Below are positions 8,749 through 17,815 of a DNA stretch of 64,000 bases, in pieces. The DNA is from Kerstersia gyiorum. GTDB taxonomy: Bacteria; Pseudomonadota; Gammaproteobacteria; Burkholderiales; Burkholderiaceae_B. Where the stretch lies: positions 62,001 to 126,000 of the forward strand of contig NZ_SGWZ01000005.1 in the NCBI RefSeq assembly GCF_004216755.1, written 5' to 3'. The notes under the pieces are model-generated. The model ran no database searches. It was given only the letters and a program-made list of their open reading frames with translations, and was not told the DNA's origin. Numbering within the stretch: position 1 is the stretch's first letter; each line of letters opens with the position of its first letter. The position numbers and the translations under genes were made by a program.

Positions 8749-8770
8749 GCCCGGCGGCACTTTGCCGGGC
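8749..8770. repeat. GC-rich inverted repeat after brnQ
   Basis: 7-bp stem GCCCGGC / GCCGGGC with an eight-base loop, just after the brnQ stop codon. No T-run follows, so it is at best a weak terminator or transcript-end stabiliser. Confidence 0.4.
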
Positions 8771-8777
8771 GCAGGAA

Positions 8778-10106
8778 TCAGGCTTGCGGCTGCCCATCTG
8801 CCGCTACCTGGCGGCGCCCCAGGATAGCGTCCACGACACTGGCAATCACCAGCACCAGCACCACCGGCAGCAGCCAGTCCAGGCCTTGTTCGGCCAGCGG
8901 CAAGGTGAGCAGCCAGCCCGGCAGCCAGGCTCCCAGGCCGGCGCCATGCAGGGCATGCAGGCCACCGAACAGCAGCGCGACAGCCATCGCCGGAGCAATC
9001 GCCCGGCCTGGGGCATGCCAGAATTTCCAGCAGAAGCTCAACGCCACCATCACGATGCAGGGAGGGTAGATCGCCCCCAGGACCGGTTCGGATAATTGGA
9101 TAAGCTTTGTCAGGCCAAGATTGGACACCAGCAGGCCAAAGCCCGTCAGCAGGAATACCAGGTGACGGTAGGAAATCGGCAGGACCTTGCTGAAATACTC
9201 CGCGCAGGCGCAGGTCAGGCCAACGGCAGTGACCAGGCAGGCCAGGAACATCAGCACCGCGAAGAAAGCGCTGCCGACATCCCCGAAGACGGTTTGAACA
9301 TAGGCGTGCAACACGGCCGCGCCATTGGTGGCGCCCACCGCAATTTCATGGCTGCTTGCCCCCAGGCGGAAAAGACTGATGTAGACCAGCGCCAGGCCGA
9401 CCCCGGCAAACAGTCCGGCGATGATGGCGTAGCGGGTGATGAGGCGCAATGAATCCACGCCTTTGGAGCGTATGGCATTGACGATGACAATACCGAACAC
9501 CAGCGCCGCCAGGGTGTCCATGGTGAGATAACCGTTGATGAAGCCCTGTGCAAACGGTGCCGCCTGATAAGCCGGGGTAGCGTCGCCAACCGTACCCTGG
9601 GGCAGCAGGAAGGCGGCCACGCCCAGCACCGTAAGCGCCAGGATTTTCAAGGGCGCAAGAAAACGCCCCACGGTATCGAGCAGGCGGCCCGGATACAGCG
9701 ACACGGCCAGCACCACCATGAAGTACAGCAGGGTATAGATGAACAACACCAATGGCGTATCACCGACAAGCGGCGCCACGCCAGCCTCGAATGAAGCCGT
9801 TGCCGTTCGCGGCGTGGCAAACAGCGGGCCAACCAGCAAATAGCAGGCCGCAGCAAGTATGCCGCCAGCCGTGCGCCCGATGGGGCCGCTCAGCGCATCC
9901 ATGGGGCCGCCCACGCGCGCCAGCGCGACGATGGTCATGACCGGCAAGCCCACAGCCGTGACCAGGAACCCAAGGGCGGCCACCCAGACGCTGGGGCCGG
10001 CCTGCAGGCCGATAATGGGGGGAAAGATGATGTTGCCAGCCCCGACAAACAGGGCGAAGGTCATGAAACTGAGTGCCAGGATATCCTGGCTTTTCAAGGA
10101 TGCCAT
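8778..10106 (-). CDS. brnQ: Branched-chain amino acid:cation symporter
   Basis: Inner-membrane LIVCS-family carrier for leucine, isoleucine and valine driven by Na+ or H+. 442 residues with about 12 hydrophobic segments. The N-terminal signature ALSFMTFALFVGAGNIIFPP is the BrnQ hallmark, followed by GPLFATPRTATASFE, also family-specific. The start ATG 10106 sits directly before the signature (SLKSQDILALS), and there is no better start. It is a single gene with a ~350-bp upstream region that contains a nested inverted repeat (10238-10281) that could be a regulatory leader. Confidence 0.95.
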   Translation of the reverse strand: MASLKSQDILALSFMTFALFVGAGNIIFPPIIGLQAGPSVWVAALGFLVTAVGLPVMTIVALARVGGPMDALSGPIGRTAGGILAAACYLLVGPLFATPRTATASFEAGVAPLVGDTPLVLFIYTLLYFMVVLAVSLYPGRLLDTVGRFLAPLKILALTVLGVAAFLLPQGTVGDATPAYQAAPFAQGFINGYLTMDTLAALVFGIVIVNAIRSKGVDSLRLITRYAIIAGLFAGVGLALVYISLFRLGASSHEIAVGATNGAAVLHAYVQTVFGDVGSAFFAVLMFLACLVTAVGLTCACAEYFSKVLPISYRHLVFLLTGFGLLVSNLGLTKLIQLSEPVLGAIYPPCIVMVALSFCWKFWHAPGRAIAPAMAVALLFGGLHALHGAGLGAWLPGWLLTLPLAEQGLDWLLPVVLVLVIASVVDAILGRRQVAADGQPQA

Positions 10107-10452
10107 CGTAGGTATTGCCGCGGGCTGCGCGGACGGTCAGAAATTTTTGCCACCTCAGACAGAGGCACGGCAACCATCCGGACAATCCGCCCCAGACATG
10201 CACCCGTCCATCTCCGGCAATTCAGGCCGGCCGGCCTGAGGTGTGCCGGGTGGCCCGCCAGGCAACTGGCGGAGACACCTCACCAAGGATGTTTCCCCGG
10301 CTGGTACGGCGCCACGGAATCGGCAATCCGCCAGCCTGGAAGGTTTGCAAATGTAGCACAGCCGGCATCACGCCCTTTCCGCATGGCAGCGAAAAAGACG
10401 ATGCCGGATGAACGGCAAGCCCCGCATCGGCGGGCGCGGCACACGCGGAGTG
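10107..10452. other. Intergenic region upstream of brnQ
   Basis: No gene is seen. It contains the brnQ promoter region, a GGCCGGCCGGCC palindrome near 10227-10238 and the nested inverted repeat at 10238-10281. Confidence 0.55.
10238..10281. promoter_or_regulatory. Nested inverted repeat in brnQ leader
   Basis: Outer arms GAGGTGT (10238-10244) and ACACCTC (10275-10281) enclose an inner hairpin CCGCCAG-GCAA-CTGGCGG (10255-10272). The arrangement could fold as a two-part RNA in the 5' leader of brnQ (ATG 132 bp away on the minus strand). No known riboswitch was recognised. Confidence 0.35.
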
Positions 10453-11346
10453 TCAGGCGTTCTGGGTGCTTTCCGCCAGGCCGATGCGAAACACCTGCGA
10501 CAGGTCGGCCTCCGCCAGTCCCTGGCTGACGGCCGCCTGCAGCAGGCTGCGCACCTGCGGCAGGATCCGCTGCACCGTGCCGCTGGATTGCGCCAGCTCT
10601 GCAATGGCATCCAGGTCCTTGAGCATGACGCGCACGGTGCCCGATGCTGCCTGCGGCGGCGCCACCATGCGCGGCCAGAGCGTCTGCAGCAGCACGGAGT
10701 CGGCCCAGCCGCCTTGCAGCGCGGACGGCACGGCAGCCGTGTCCATGCCGTTGCGGCTGGCCAGTACGAAGGCCTCGGCCATGCCTGCCAGGGTCGTCGC
10801 CACGATAGCCTGGTTTGCCAGCTTGGCGGTTTGCCCGGCCCCTACGTCGCCCATGCGCGTCACACGGGCGGCAAATGCACGCAATACCGGCGTGACGGCA
10901 GCAATGTCCTCGGCCGTGCCGCCTGCCATGATGGCCAGTGTGCCGGCAGCAGCCCCTGCCGTGCCGCCGGAGACGGGCGCATCCACCCAGGCGCGCCCGG
11001 TTGCGTGACGCCAGCGCTGGGCCAGCTGGCGCGTCAGGGCTGGCGCCAGCGTCGAATGATCCACCAGATAGGCAGGCGCGACGGCGGCATGCGCCAGCCC
11101 GTCTGAGCCAAACACCACGTTGTCCACCGCCTGGCCATCCCCCAGGCATAGCAGCACCATATCTACCTGGGCGGCCATCGCCTGCGGCGTGTCGCAGGCC
11201 ATCGCACCGGCAGCCAGCAGGGCATCCAGCTTGTCTGCCGAGCGATTCCACACGTGCACCTCATGCCCGGCGGCCAGCAGCCGCTGCGCCATGGGCTCGC
11301 CCATGCGGCCGATGCCGCAAAACCCGACTTTCACCGTTCCCGTCAC
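10453..11346 (-). CDS. 3-hydroxyisobutyrate dehydrogenase-family oxidoreductase
   Basis: Cytosolic NAD(P)-dependent beta-hydroxy-acid dehydrogenase, 297 residues. N-terminal Rossmann motif VGFCGIGRMGEPMAQRL, substrate loop VDAPVSGGTAGAAAGTL, and catalytic lysine helix GAGQTAKLANQAIVA, as in tartronate-semialdehyde reductase, L-threonate dehydrogenase and HIBADH. GTG 11346 is chosen: it overlaps the dehydratase stop in a GTGA and has AGGAG eight bases upstream. It is the last gene of a four-gene operon with dehydratase, SDR and MFS carrier, so the likely substrate is a hydroxy- or sugar-acid derivative. The exact substrate cannot be read from the sequence. Confidence 0.88.
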   Translation of the reverse strand: MTGTVKVGFCGIGRMGEPMAQRLLAAGHEVHVWNRSADKLDALLAAGAMACDTPQAMAAQVDMVLLCLGDGQAVDNVVFGSDGLAHAAVAPAYLVDHSTLAPALTRQLAQRWRHATGRAWVDAPVSGGTAGAAAGTLAIMAGGTAEDIAAVTPVLRAFAARVTRMGDVGAGQTAKLANQAIVATTLAGMAEAFVLASRNGMDTAAVPSALQGGWADSVLLQTLWPRMVAPPQAASGTVRVMLKDLDAIAELAQSSGTVQRILPQVRSLLQAAVSQGLAEADLSQVFRIGLAESTQNA

Positions 11347-13070
11347 CGTTGGTCTCCTGGATGTTCCGCCTCGTAAGGCCATTCGACTGCACCGGAATGC
11401 GTCACCGCGCCCAGTTTGGCTGGCCGCACCAGCGCTTCATATTTTTCCAGCACACCGCCAAGATGGCCCCGCACAAACGGCTGCGCGACACGCGCCCGCT
11501 CGGCCATTTCGGCCTCATCGAGCTCAACGTCCAGCTTGCCACGAATCGCGTCGATGTGGATACGGTCACCGTCGCGCAACAGTCGGATGGGGCCGCCAGC
11601 CGCTGCTTCAGGGCCCACATAGCCAATGCACATGCCCCGCGTCGCGCCGGAGAACCGCCCATCCGTCAGCAGCGCCACTTTCTCGCCCATGCCTTGACCA
11701 TAGATCGCCGCCGTCACACTTAACATCTCGCGCATGCCCGGGCCGCCCTTGGGGCCTTCATTGCGTATCACCAGCACATCGCCTTCGCGATAGTCCTGCG
11801 TGGACACTGCCGTCATACAGTCTTCTTCGTTTTCGAAAACGCGCGCGGTTCCCGAGAACACCAGTTGCTTCAGGCCCGCCGTCTTGAGCGCCGCGCCATC
11901 CGGCGCAAGATTGCCGCGCAGCACCACCAGGCCTGCATTGGGCGACAGGGGCTGGTCGTGCGGCCGCACCACCCGGCCGTCCGGCCCGGGAAATGCCTTC
12001 AGTGCTTCTGCCAGGGTTTCGCCGCTTTGCGTCAGCGTATCGCCATGGATATGCCCGCCCGCCAGCAAGGCATTGAGCACCGCCGGCACGCCGCCGACGT
12101 GATGCAGGTCCACCGCCAGATAACGCCCGCCAGGCTGCATGTCGCCAATGAGCGGCGTGCGCGCCAGCACCTCGGAGACATCATCAAGCGTAAAGCGTAT
12201 GCCGGCCTCATGCGCGATGGCGGGAATGTGCAGCATGGCATTGGTGGAACCGCCGGTCGCGGCCACCGCCGCACAGGCATTTTCCAGGCTTTTGCGGGTG
12301 ACCAGATCACGCGGCAGCGGCCCCCCCTGGCGCAAGGCGCGCATGACGCTTTCCCCAGCGCGGCGCGCCACGGCAATGCGTTCGCTGTAGGCTGCCGGCA
12401 CGGTGGCCGAGCCCAGCGGCGCCAGCCCCAGCACCTCGGCCACCATTGCCATGGTATTGGCAGTGAACTGGCCGGGGCACGAGCCTGCCGTCGGCGTGCA
12501 ACGCTTTTCGATCTCGCGCAAGGTCTGCAGCGGCATGTCTCCCCGCTGGGCGGTGCCAACCGCTTCGATGGCCGTCAGGATGGTGGCCTGGTTGCCGTCC
12601 GGCCCCACGCCGGGCAACATCGCACCACCGAAGAGAAAGACCCCGGGCACATTGACCCGCACCATCCCCATCAGGATGCCGGGCAGGGTCTTGTCACAGC
12701 CGGCCACGCCAACCAGCGCGTCGTAGCAATGCGCGCGCACGAAAATCTCCACGCTGTCGGCGATGGTTTCACGCGACACCAGCGAGAAGCGCATGCCGGA
12801 GTGGTTCATGGAGGTACCGTCCGACACCGAGATCGCCGACCCACGGATAGGCACCCCACCGCCGGCAGCCACCCCCAGACGGACGTTGTCCGAGATCTGG
12901 TTGAGCGACATCGAGCATGGCGTGTTTTCGCCAAAGGTATCGACGATGGCGACGAACGGCTTGTCGATGGCCGCATCATCCAGGCCGGTGGCACGCAGGA
13001 AGGCGCGATGCGGCGTGCGGGTGATGCCCTCGGTCACGGTCCGGGAGCGATGTTTGTGAAGATCCGTCAT
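11343..13070 (-). CDS. IlvD/Edd-family dehydratase
   Basis: Fe-S dehydratase of 575 residues. Three Cys ligands are in place: NTPCSM (C52), GCDKTLPG (C125) and TAGSCPGQF (C198). The GCDKTLPG and TANTMAM blocks are closer to dihydroxy-acid dehydratase (IlvD) than to 6-phosphogluconate dehydratase or pentonate dehydratases with CGKTTP. Even so, it lies in an operon with an ACS-family carrier, an SDR and a hydroxy-acid dehydrogenase rather than with ilv genes, so it may be a catabolic paralogue acting on an aldonic or hydroxy acid. The stop overlaps the next gene by 4 bp; 26 bp separate it from the SDR. No second ilvD is visible in the window for comparison. Confidence 0.9.
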   Translation of the reverse strand: MTDLHKHRSRTVTEGITRTPHRAFLRATGLDDAAIDKPFVAIVDTFGENTPCSMSLNQISDNVRLGVAAGGGVPIRGSAISVSDGTSMNHSGMRFSLVSRETIADSVEIFVRAHCYDALVGVAGCDKTLPGILMGMVRVNVPGVFLFGGAMLPGVGPDGNQATILTAIEAVGTAQRGDMPLQTLREIEKRCTPTAGSCPGQFTANTMAMVAEVLGLAPLGSATVPAAYSERIAVARRAGESVMRALRQGGPLPRDLVTRKSLENACAAVAATGGSTNAMLHIPAIAHEAGIRFTLDDVSEVLARTPLIGDMQPGGRYLAVDLHHVGGVPAVLNALLAGGHIHGDTLTQSGETLAEALKAFPGPDGRVVRPHDQPLSPNAGLVVLRGNLAPDGAALKTAGLKQLVFSGTARVFENEEDCMTAVSTQDYREGDVLVIRNEGPKGGPGMREMLSVTAAIYGQGMGEKVALLTDGRFSGATRGMCIGYVGPEAAAGGPIRLLRDGDRIHIDAIRGKLDVELDEAEMAERARVAQPFVRGHLGGVLEKYEALVRPAKLGAVTHSGAVEWPYEAEHPGDQR

Positions 13071-13096
13071 GGCAATTCCTTTTCTGAAAATACGCT

Positions 13097-13885
13097 TCAG
13101 GTGTTGAGCAGCAGCCCGTTTTCGATCGCCAGCACCTGCCCGGTCATGGCGGGCGTGCGGGCAGCGATGAACCAGGCCAGCTCGGCGATTTCATCTGGCT
13201 GGGAAACCCGCCCCAGCGGGGAGTTCGCCCGCATGCCCTGCACGATGCCGGCATAGGCGTCTTCACCCAGCACGCGGCGCAACAGGCCGTCATCCACCAT
13301 GCCGGGGGCCAGCGCATTCACCCGCACCTGCGGCGCCAGCGTGCGCGCCAGCGACAGCGTGAGCGCATTGACCGCCCCCTTGGACGCCGCATAGGCGATG
13401 GACGAGCCCGTGCCGTTGAGCGACGCCAGAGAGGAAATATTGATGACAGCCGCCGTATGACCATTGCTGCCATCGCCGCCGCTACGCCGCAACAGCGGCG
13501 CAGCGGCGCGCGTCATCTGGAACATGCCGATCAGGTTGACGCGATAGACCCGCTCGAACTCGGCAGCGTCCAGCCCTTCCAGGTCGTCATGCGGCACGAC
13601 TTTGGTCGTGCCCGCGTTATTGACCAGGGCATCCAGCCGGTGCCAGGCATCGTCCACGGCTGCCACCAGACGCCGGCAATCCGCGTCGTCGCCGATATCG
13701 GCATCCACGACCAGGACCGGCACGCCCAGTTCCCGGCACTGCTGCGCGACGGCCTGGGCAGCCGGGCGAGTGCTGTCATCAAAGTTATTGATGGCAACCG
13801 CCCAGCCTTCGCGGGCAAAGCGCAGCGCCGTGGCGGCACCGATACCCGTGGCCGCGCCGGTCACGAGGCAAACAGGAAAGCTCAT
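13097..13885 (-). CDS. SDR-family oxidoreductase
   Basis: Classical short-chain dehydrogenase/reductase, 262 residues, cytosolic. NAD(P) loop TGAATGIGAATALRFA, structural NNAG in LVNNAGTTKV, catalytic Ser in NISSLASLNG and YxxxK as YAASKGAVN; the PG motif LAPGMVDDG closes the fold. ATG 13885 overlaps the MFS stop in an ATGA, so the two are translationally coupled. As the first enzyme of the operon after the carrier it probably oxidises the imported hydroxy compound; the substrate is not inferable. Confidence 0.9.
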   Translation of the reverse strand: MSFPVCLVTGAATGIGAATALRFAREGWAVAINNFDDSTRPAAQAVAQQCRELGVPVLVVDADIGDDADCRRLVAAVDDAWHRLDALVNNAGTTKVVPHDDLEGLDAAEFERVYRVNLIGMFQMTRAAAPLLRRSGGDGSNGHTAAVINISSLASLNGTGSSIAYAASKGAVNALTLSLARTLAPQVRVNALAPGMVDDGLLRRVLGEDAYAGIVQGMRANSPLGRVSQPDEIAELAWFIAARTPAMTGQVLAIENGLLLNT

Positions 13886-15210
13886 TTTTTACTCCGTTGT
13901 TTTCTGAGCGACAGCGCAATGACGGCGCCTGCAACCAAGGCACATGCAAGCACGATCATGCCCGGCAGCAACTGGCCTGTCCTGTCCTTGATGAAACCGA
14001 TCACATAGGGGCTGACAAACCCTGCGAGGTTGCCGGTGGAATTGATCAGGGCAATGGCTGCGGCCGCCCCTGCGCCCCCCATCATGGCCGTGGGAATACC
14101 CCAGAACACCGGCGCGATGGAGTTGATCCCGATGGCGGCCACGACCAGGGCCGCCATCGACAACCAAAGGTGATCTACCAGCAGCACCGAGGAGAGCATG
14201 CCCGCCGCGCCCAGCACGCAACAAATGGCGACGTGAATGCGGCGGTCGTTGCTGCGATCGGCGTGCCGCGCGATCAGCACCATGGCGACGGCGCTGATGA
14301 CCGACGGCACCGCAGACAGCAGGCCGATGTTGCCGATATTCGCGACCCCTGCCGACTGGATGACGGTGGGCACCCAGAACACCAGCCCGTAGTTGCCCAT
14401 GGCGATGCAGAAATAAAGCAGCCCAAGCAGCCAGACCTTGCTGTTGCGGAACACCTGGCGCACGCTGTGATGCGCACGGGTGCTGTCATCGGCTGCCAGG
14501 TCTTCCTTGAGCAGGCGCTTTTCTTCCGCACTGAGCCATTTCACATTCGCGATGCTGTCCTGCAGGATGAAGAACGCCGCGATGCCCACCACCAGGGAAG
14601 CCAGGCCTTCGATCAGGAACAGCCACTGCCAGCCGGCCATGCCGTGCAGGCCGCCGAACTGCTGCATGATCCAACCCGAAACCGGGCCGCCAATGGCGCC
14701 CGACACCGGGATGGCCACCATGAACAGCGCAATGATCTGCGAACGGCGGCTGGACGGAAACCAGGTGGCCAGGTACAGGACGATGCCGGGAAAGAAGCCG
14801 GCTTCGGCCACGCCCAGCAGAAAGCGCAACACATAAAAGGAAACGGGGCCCTGTGTGAACAGGGTCAGGCAGGAAATGACCGACCAGGTCACCATGATGC
14901 GGGCGATCCAGACCCGTGCGCCGACCCGGTGCAGGATCAGGTTGCTGGGCACTTCGAAAATGAAGTAGCCGATGAAAAACATGCCCGCGCCCAGCCCGTA
15001 GATGGTTTCGGACATGGACAGGTCTGCCAGCATTTCCAGCTTGGCAAAACTCACGTTGACGCGGTCTATGTAGGCCACGATGAACGCCAGGAACAGGAAG
15101 GGAATGATGTGCCAGGTCAGCTTGCGGTACAACGCGTCCCGCTGCGCCTGCGACACAGGAACGGCGGAACCGCCATGCGGCTGCCCGCCACGGCCAATAG
15201 AGGTGCTCAT
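13882..15210 (-). CDS. MFS transporter, anion:cation symporter (ACS) family
   Basis: Inner-membrane proton symporter of 442 residues with 12 predicted helices. ACS marks: RKLTWHIIPFLFLAFIVAYIDRVN at the first helix (the D-R-V-N block), GYFIFEVPSNL, and GVAEAGFFPG with YLATWFPSSRR. This subfamily imports organic anions such as glucarate, tartrate, phthalate or sialic acid. ATG 15210 with GGAGA eight bases upstream is preferred over the upstream in-frame start at 15243. It is the first gene of the operon that continues with SDR, dehydratase and HIBADH-type genes, divergent from a LysR gene. Confidence 0.93.
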   Translation of the reverse strand: MSTSIGRGGQPHGGSAVPVSQAQRDALYRKLTWHIIPFLFLAFIVAYIDRVNVSFAKLEMLADLSMSETIYGLGAGMFFIGYFIFEVPSNLILHRVGARVWIARIMVTWSVISCLTLFTQGPVSFYVLRFLLGVAEAGFFPGIVLYLATWFPSSRRSQIIALFMVAIPVSGAIGGPVSGWIMQQFGGLHGMAGWQWLFLIEGLASLVVGIAAFFILQDSIANVKWLSAEEKRLLKEDLAADDSTRAHHSVRQVFRNSKVWLLGLLYFCIAMGNYGLVFWVPTVIQSAGVANIGNIGLLSAVPSVISAVAMVLIARHADRSNDRRIHVAICCVLGAAGMLSSVLLVDHLWLSMAALVVAAIGINSIAPVFWGIPTAMMGGAGAAAAIALINSTGNLAGFVSPYVIGFIKDRTGQLLPGMIVLACALVAGAVIALSLRKQRSKK

Positions 15211-15422
15211 GCGTATGTCTCCAAAACGCGTGCCGTCCGGCACGTCTAGTTATCTGGCAGTCACATCTCGGCATCCGGTTATGTGCCGTGCTGCAGGCCT
15301 TTCCTGGAAAGAAGCCCATCCGGTCCCTGAACAGGCATGAAACCTGGCGCCAATACGGTGCTGCCGATGGGAAGAGTAAAGTCGCACCCGGGCTGCGGCA
15401 AATCACGTTTCAAGCAACAGGA

Positions 15423-15438
15423 ATAACCATATGGTTAT
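15423..15438. promoter_or_regulatory. Perfect 16-bp palindrome in divergent promoter
   Basis: ATAACCATATGGTTAT is a perfect dyad between the MFS operon (starts 15210, minus) and the LysR gene (starts 15489, plus), 51 bp before the LysR ATG. It is a strong operator candidate for the LysR protein or another regulator. Confidence 0.6.
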
Positions 15439-15488
15439 GATTGACCTGGCATCCCGAAAAAAAACAGCGAAAACACAGGAGACATCCC

Positions 15489-16445
15489 ATGCCAGCAAGC
15501 AGCGATTCCATGGAACGCTTCTTCCGCAGCGGCCTGAAGCTCGGCCACCTGCGCATCCTGGTGGCCCTGAGCGAGCTCGGGCAGGTCACGCGCGTCGCAT
15601 CGGCTTTCCATGTCACACAACCCGCCATTTCCAAGCAGATAGCAGAGATGGAAACTGCCCTGGGCGCGCCCATCCTGCAACGCTCGGGCAACGCCATCGA
15701 ACTGACTGGCATTGGCCGGGTGCTGGTGGAGCACGGCCGCGAGATCCTGCGGCAACTGGAACTGGCGCGCCGCGACGTCAGCGCACTGACGGCCGGCACG
15801 GCCGGGCACGTACGCTTTGGTTCTGTCGTCACCATCCCCCAGCCACTGATCGCCCATGCGGTTGAACTTTTCACCCGGCGCGCGCCCACGGCCTCCTTCT
15901 CCTTTGTCGAGGCGACACTGGACCGGCTCCTGAAAATGATGGACGAAGCCAATCTCGACCTGGCGCTGGGGCGCAACCGGGTCACGGACCGTCTGCCGGT
16001 CGTGCGCAGCGAAGTCCTGCACCATGAACCCTTCGTCTTTGTCGTGGGCACCCGTCACCCGCTGGGTGAACCAGATACGCCCGTGTCCTGGCGCAACCTG
16101 GACAACGTCCGCTGGATCACGCCCATGAAAGGCTCGCCCGCCTTTGCCACCATGGTGGAAATCCTGGCCGAACAGGGCGTGACATTGCAGCACCCTGCGA
16201 TCGAATCCAGTTCGCTGGCGCTGAACCTGACGCTGCTGCGCGGTGGCGATTTCGTCTCCATCCTGCCGCTGTCGCTGGCACGCCGCCATGTGCAGCGCGG
16301 CAACATGCGCATGCTGCCGCTGCCGCCGCTCGCGCCGCTGGGCCAAGCCGTGCTCTATTGGCGCGAAGACACGCTGACGCCGGCCGCCCAGCTTTTCATG
16401 GAATGCCTGCGTGAGTCTTCCGCCGAGCTGATCGACACCCCCTGA
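15489..16445 (+). CDS. LysR-family regulator of the MFS/dehydratase operon
   Basis: 318-residue transcription factor. The N-terminal winged helix is clear (LRILVALSELGQVTRVASAFHVTQPAISKQIAEMET), with the linker helix and a LysR substrate-binding domain that follow; it resembles GbpR/PcaQ-type regulators in the AISKQI variant. ATG 15489 has AGGAG eight to ten bases upstream; the longer frame from 15441 adds lysine-rich residues outside the family. Being divergent from the MFS-SDR-dehydratase operon, with a 16-bp dyad between them, it probably controls that operon in response to its substrate or an intermediate. Confidence 0.92.
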   Translation: MPASSDSMERFFRSGLKLGHLRILVALSELGQVTRVASAFHVTQPAISKQIAEMETALGAPILQRSGNAIELTGIGRVLVEHGREILRQLELARRDVSALTAGTAGHVRFGSVVTIPQPLIAHAVELFTRRAPTASFSFVEATLDRLLKMMDEANLDLALGRNRVTDRLPVVRSEVLHHEPFVFVVGTRHPLGEPDTPVSWRNLDNVRWITPMKGSPAFATMVEILAEQGVTLQHPAIESSSLALNLTLLRGGDFVSILPLSLARRHVQRGNMRMLPLPPLAPLGQAVLYWREDTLTPAAQLFMECLRESSAELIDTP

Positions 16446-16636
16446 TGCCGGCGCCGGCCATGCGACCGAGAATCCCCCTTTCCAGTGATTCCCGCCTGCC
16501 GGTATTCGGCGTTCAATCACCTTTGCCTTGGATACGTCAGGACAGATAAAGCTTCAGCCCTGGATGCTCGCCTGGCGGCATTCCGGTGTTTCCTGCGTGG
16601 CCGTTTCCAACCAGAAGAAGACAAAGGAAGCCTCGT

Positions 16637-17815
16637 ATGACCTCCCGTACAGAATCCCTGCATTCCATCCATACACTGGCGCTGACGGCCATTTGCTCGG
16701 TCCTGCTTGGCGCCTGTGGCGGCAGCAGCAATAGCGACGAACAGCCAGCACCGGTTGCGACATCATCCGTCACGGTAATCGGCGACAGCCTGTCCGATAT
16801 CGGCACCTTCGGCATCCGCCATACGGTGCAATCCACCAGCGGCGTCCCCTACCCGCTCTGGACCGACCTGCTGACGCGCGCTACCGAAGCCCCTGAACCC
16901 TGCAGCTACTATCTGGCAAGTTCCGCCAGCAGCTTCAACCAGCGTGCCGGCTGCACCAACTACGCTGTCGCGGGCGGACGCATACAGGCTCCGGATGCCG
17001 CGCAACCCACCAGCATCCTGTTGCAGATGCAGCATGCCCGGCAGGCGGCAGGCGCGGCAGGCTTCGGCGCGCAGGACCTGCTGCTGCTGGACGGCGGCGG
17101 CAATGACGCTGCCGACCTGATCGAAGCCTATATCGCGCTGTTGTTGTCAGCCGCCACGCAGCAAACCCCTGATGTCGCGTCCTATGCTGCCTTCCTGCAG
17201 AACGTGCTGGGCGAAACCGCAACCTGGGCACTGCTGCAATCCGGCGAACATGGTGCAGAAGCTGCCGCGCAGGCCTACATGCAGGCGCTGGCCGAACGCT
17301 TCGCCGCCGCTATCCAGGAACAATTGCTGGATGCCGGTGCCCAGCGCATTGCGGTCCTGAATATTCCGGACGTTACCCGCACCCCTCGCTTCCAGCCCTT
17401 GCTGCAGCTCCTGACGCTCGCCGCCGGGCCGGAAGCGGCCGCGCAAGCACAACAGTTGCTGCAAGGATGGCTGACGGCCTTCAACGCCCAGCTCGACAGC
17501 GCCTTCGCCAGCCATCCGCATGTCGTCGTGGTCGATGCCTTTGCACAACTGGGAATGTGGGCGGAGGACGCCAGCCGCTTCGGCTTCACCAACGCCAGGG
17601 ATGCCATCTGCCCGGAAGCCAGCCCGGCCACCCCGCTGCCGTCCTATGACATCACGCAGTGCACGGATAGCTACCTGGACGCCCATGCCCCCGCCGGGGC
17701 TGCAACCGGTTGGTGGCAGGCGTACGCCTTTGCCGACGGTTTCCACCCCACGCCCAAAGGCCATGCCGTGATGGCCCAGGCCGTCGCGGAAGCCATGCAA
17801 GCCAAGGGCTGGTGA
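16637..17815 (+). CDS. GDSL/SGNH-family lipoprotein esterase
   Basis: Predicted lipoprotein hydrolase, 392 residues. The signal peptide ends in a lipobox LLGAC with Cys27 as the lipidated residue, followed by GGSSNSD and a Pro-rich linker. Block I GDSLSDIG carries the nucleophile Ser; block III is GGGND; block V DGFHPTPKGH holds the Asp-His pair. These are the marks of the SGNH/GDSL family (thermolabile haemolysin, phosphatidylcholine-sterol acyltransferase type). The start ATG 16637 has AAGGAAG upstream. The stop codon overlaps the GTG of the following phosphoesterase, so the pair may act together on an outer phospholipid or phosphoester. No autotransporter domain follows. Confidence 0.9.
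   Translation: MTSRTESLHSIHTLALTAICSVLLGACGGSSNSDEQPAPVATSSVTVIGDSLSDIGTFGIRHTVQSTSGVPYPLWTDLLTRATEAPEPCSYYLASSASSFNQRAGCTNYAVAGGRIQAPDAAQPTSILLQMQHARQAAGAAGFGAQDLLLLDGGGNDAADLIEAYIALLLSAATQQTPDVASYAAFLQNVLGETATWALLQSGEHGAEAAAQAYMQALAERFAAAIQEQLLDAGAQRIAVLNIPDVTRTPRFQPLLQLLTLAAGPEAAAQAQQLLQGWLTAFNAQLDSAFASHPHVVVVDAFAQLGMWAEDASRFGFTNARDAICPEASPATPLPSYDITQCTDSYLDAHAPAGAATGWWQAYAFADGFHPTPKGHAVMAQAVAEAMQAKGW

Noticed and set aside
11865..15249. Long plus-strand frames (463 and 450 codons) over the dehydratase and MFS genes
   Set aside because: Antisense shadows rich in His, Gln and Arg with no family marks; the minus-strand genes are unmistakable.
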